This document shows positions 61,419 through 64,000 of a stretch of DNA of 64,000 nt, in pieces. How positions within the stretch are numbered: position 1 is the stretch's first letter; each line of letters starts with the position of its first letter. The stretch spans positions 106,768-170,767 of the forward strand of contig CACIWQ010000001.1 of the NCBI GenBank assembly GCA_902590395.1, given 5' to 3'. Both the position numbers and the translations under genes were made by a program. Origin of the DNA: an uncultured Pelagibacteraceae bacterium (lineage in GTDB: Bacteria; Pseudomonadota; Alphaproteobacteria; Pelagibacterales; Pelagibacteraceae). The notes below the pieces were generated by a model that was not told the origin of the DNA, did no database searches, and was given only the letters and a program-made list of their open reading frames with translations.

Positions 61419-62318
61419 ATGAATACAAAGACTGCTAACATAAATTTACCATCAATAGCTGCAGAGGGCAGTCTTACAAGCTATCTTGCTCAGATTAAAA
61501 AATTTCCCATGCTAACAAGTGAAGAAGAGTACATGCTTGCAAGAAGCTGGCGAGAAAGAGGAGATTTAAAATCTGCACAAAAATTAGTTACTAGTCATTT
61601 AAGATTAGTTGCAAAAATTGCGATGGGTTATAGGGGATATGGATTACCAGTAAGCGAATTGGTTTCAGAAGGTAACATAGGTTTGATGCAAGCAGTAAAA
61701 AAATTTGATCCGGAAAAAGGTTTCCGTTTAGCTACTTATGCAATGTGGTGGATAAAAGCTTCTATGCAGGAATATATTTTAAGATCTTGGAGCTTAGTAA
61801 AAATGGGAACAACTAGTGCACAGAAAAAACTTTTTTTTAATTTAAAAAAAATTAAAAATCAGTTATCTGCAGCAAATACTGGAGATTTAGATCCTGAACA
61901 TGTAAATGAAATATCCAAAAGATTAAATGTTAAAAAAGAAGAAGTTATTTCAATGAATAGAAGGCTTCATGGAAAAGAAAAATCTTTAAATGCTCCAATA
62001 AAAGATGAAGACGGATCTGAATGGCAAGATTGGATAGTAGATGACAGTCTTGATCAAGAACTTAAACTATCTAAAACTCAAGAATACAATGAAAGAAAGA
62101 AATTAATGGACAATTCTATGAGTATTTTAAATCAAAGAGAAAAAGATATATTAGTTGCTCGTAGACTTTCAGAAAACGCTTCTACACTTGAAGACTTAAG
62201 TAAAAAATATAAAATTAGCAGAGAGAGAATAAGACAAATTGAAACTAAAGCTTTTGAAAAATTACAAAAAGCAATGCTTAATGCTGCTAAATCGAATAAT
62301 TTACTTCCTAAAAACTAA
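61419..62318 (+). CDS. rpoH: RNA polymerase sigma factor RpoH
   Basis: LTSEEEYMLARSWRERGDLKSAQKLVTSHLRLVAKIAMGYRGYGLPVSELVSEGNIGLMQAVKKFDPEKGFRLATYAMWWIKASMQEYILRSWSLVKMGTT. Confidence 0.97.
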   Translation: MNTKTANINLPSIAAEGSLTSYLAQIKKFPMLTSEEEYMLARSWRERGDLKSAQKLVTSHLRLVAKIAMGYRGYGLPVSELVSEGNIGLMQAVKKFDPEKGFRLATYAMWWIKASMQEYILRSWSLVKMGTTSAQKKLFFNLKKIKNQLSAANTGDLDPEHVNEISKRLNVKKEEVISMNRRLHGKEKSLNAPIKDEDGSEWQDWIVDDSLDQELKLSKTQEYNERKKLMDNSMSILNQREKDILVARRLSENASTLEDLSKKYKISRERIRQIETKAFEKLQKAMLNAAKSNNLLPKN

Positions 62319-62319
62319 T

Positions 62320-63612
62320 TTACTTTTTTAAAGGATTTTCTAAAAGTATTGTATCTTCCCTTTTTGGGCTGGTTGAAATACTAGATATTTTTACACCGCA
62401 ATATCTCTTTATAAAACTAACGTATTTTTTGGCATTTTCTGGAAGGTCCTTCCATTTTTTTATTCCTTTTGTTGTCTTCATCCATCCATTAAACCTTTTA
62501 TAAATTGGTCTTACTCTAAATTGATCTTTTAAAGCACTTGGCAGATAATCTATTTTTTTTCTTCCTAGCTTGTAACCAACGCACACATATATATCTTTGA
62601 TTTGGTCTAAAACATCAATTTTTGTAAGAGCAATTCCATTTATTCCAGATATAAAACAAGACTGCTTAACTAGCACAGCATCAAACCAACCGCACCTTCT
62701 TTTTCGATTAGTGACAGTGCCAAATTCTTTGCCTCTTATTCCAATTTTGTTTCCAATTTCATTTTTTAACTCTGTTGGAAATGGGCCCTCTCCAACTCTA
62801 GTCGTGTAAGCTTTAACTATACCAAGAACATAATTTATTGTACCAGGTCCACATCCTGTACCTGCGAAAGCTGATCCCGCAACAGTATTTGAAGAAGTCA
62901 CAAATGGATAGGTGCCATGATCAATATCCAAAAGAATACCTTGAGCACCTTCAAAAAGTAATTTTTTTCTTTTTTTTTTAAATTCTTCTATTTTTTTCCA
63001 AACTGGTTTTGAATATTTAAGAATATTTTTAGAAATTTTTTCTAGATCTCTAATAATTTTTTTTTTATCTATTTTTTTTTTTCCTAAACTTTTTCTTATG
63101 GAGTTATGATGAAACAACAACATATCTATTCTTTTTGACAAATTATCCTTATTAGCAAGATCCATCACTCTAATTGCCCTTCTCCCTACTTTATCTTCGT
63201 AAGCTGGTCCTATTCCCCGTCTTGTTGTTCCTATTTTATCCGTATTTTTTGAATCTTCTCTTATTCCATCCAATTCCTTGTGCAAAGGTAAAATTAAAGT
63301 TGCGTTTTCGGCTATGTATAAATTTTTATTTGTGATTTTTATGCCCTGTTTTTCTAGTTGCTTAATTTCATCTAATAAAGCCCAAGGGTCTATAACTACG
63401 CCATTACCAATAATAGAAATTTTATTTTTTCTAACTATTCCTGAGGGTAGTAACTTTAATTTATAAGTAACATTATTTACTACAAGGGTGTGGCCAGCAT
63501 TATGACCACCTTGAAATCTTATTACCACATCGGCTTTTTCTGAAAGCCAATCAACTATTTTACCTTTTCCTTCATCTCCCCACTGAGAGCCTATAACTGC
63601 TACATTAGACAT
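62320..63612 (-). CDS. purA: Adenylosuccinate synthetase
   Basis: [77 protein letters not shown]. Confidence 0.98.
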   Translation of the reverse strand: MSNVAVIGSQWGDEGKGKIVDWLSEKADVVIRFQGGHNAGHTLVVNNVTYKLKLLPSGIVRKNKISIIGNGVVIDPWALLDEIKQLEKQGIKITNKNLYIAENATLILPLHKELDGIREDSKNTDKIGTTRRGIGPAYEDKVGRRAIRVMDLANKDNLSKRIDMLLFHHNSIRKSLGKKKIDKKKIIRDLEKISKNILKYSKPVWKKIEEFKKKRKKLLFEGAQGILLDIDHGTYPFVTSSNTVAGSAFAGTGCGPGTINYVLGIVKAYTTRVGEGPFPTELKNEIGNKIGIRGKEFGTVTNRKRRCGWFDAVLVKQSCFISGINGIALTKIDVLDQIKDIYVCVGYKLGRKKIDYLPSALKDQFRVRPIYKRFNGWMKTTKGIKKWKDLPENAKKYVSFIKRYCGVKISSISTSPKREDTILLENPLKK

Positions 63613-64000
63613 GATTATTTTTTAAATTAAATGAAACCAAATGATTTAATGGTCCAAAACCTTTTCCATAACCTGGAGCTGACAACATAGCTTTGTCAAC
63701 ATATTTTAAAGATGTTTTGCATGATTTAAATATATTTTTTTTTTGTGATAAGCATGTAGCTAAAGCAGAAGATAATGTACAACCAGTTCCGTGTGAATTT
63801 TTAGTACTTATTTTTCTCTTAGAAAAAATTTTTATTCCTTTTTTTGTAACTAAAATATCAAAAATCATTTTTTTTTTTAGATGACCGCCTTTTAATAGCA
63901 CATTTTTTGCTCCCATGTTGAAAATTTTGTTTGCTGCATCAATCATGTCTTCTTTATTTGAAATAGAACTATTTGTTAACACTTCAGCTTCAGGAATATT
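63605..64000 (-). CDS. thiD: Hydroxymethylpyrimidine/phosphomethylpyrimidine kinase (N-terminus outside window)
   Basis: [42 protein letters not shown]; open frame to the window end. Confidence 0.92.
   Translation of the reverse strand, partial: NIPEAEVLTNSSISNKEDMIDAANKIFNMGAKNVLLKGGHLKKKMIFDILVTKKGIKIFSKRKISTKNSHGTGCTLSSALATCLSQKKNIFKSCKTSLKYVDKAMLSAPGYGKGFGPLNHLVSFNLKNNHV

Overview
The window is AT-rich, densely packed bacterial DNA with very short intergenic gaps and many 1-20 bp gene overlaps. Gene content, gene order and protein sequences fit a streamlined alphaproteobacterium of the SAR11/Pelagibacterales type. This is an inference from composition and families; no search was run. Most of it is core metabolism: LPS transport (lptF-lptG-lptD-surA-pdxA-rsmA), fatty acid synthesis, rpsF-rpsR-rplI-dnaB, cvpA-purF, pssA-psd, icd, alaS, recA, tolC, nadA-nadC, ppdK, glyS-glyQ, aroC, rpoH and purA, plus two tRNAs (Leu-GAG and Arg-TCG). 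I found no CRISPR array, rRNA, IS element or prophage. The more accessory part is about 30.2-36 kb (GLYK-like kinase, GFA protein, umuDC, and a GT2/GT-C pair), plus a GT17 glycosyltransferase beside tRNA-Arg. The best candidates for a second look are: (i) a possible small RNA or leader with two adjacent hairpins and a T9 tract between sppA and ispB; (ii) matching GAAC-N7-GAAC-type SOS operators upstream of umuDC and recA; (iii) two perfect DnaA boxes in the intergenic region before umuD; (iv) a polyprenyl-phosphate-sugar glycosylation module; (v) departures from the usual alphaproteobacterial gene order (no fabF between acpP and gmk; an RND exporter between dnaB and cvpA). I did not find a clear-cut new multi-gene defence or mobile system.
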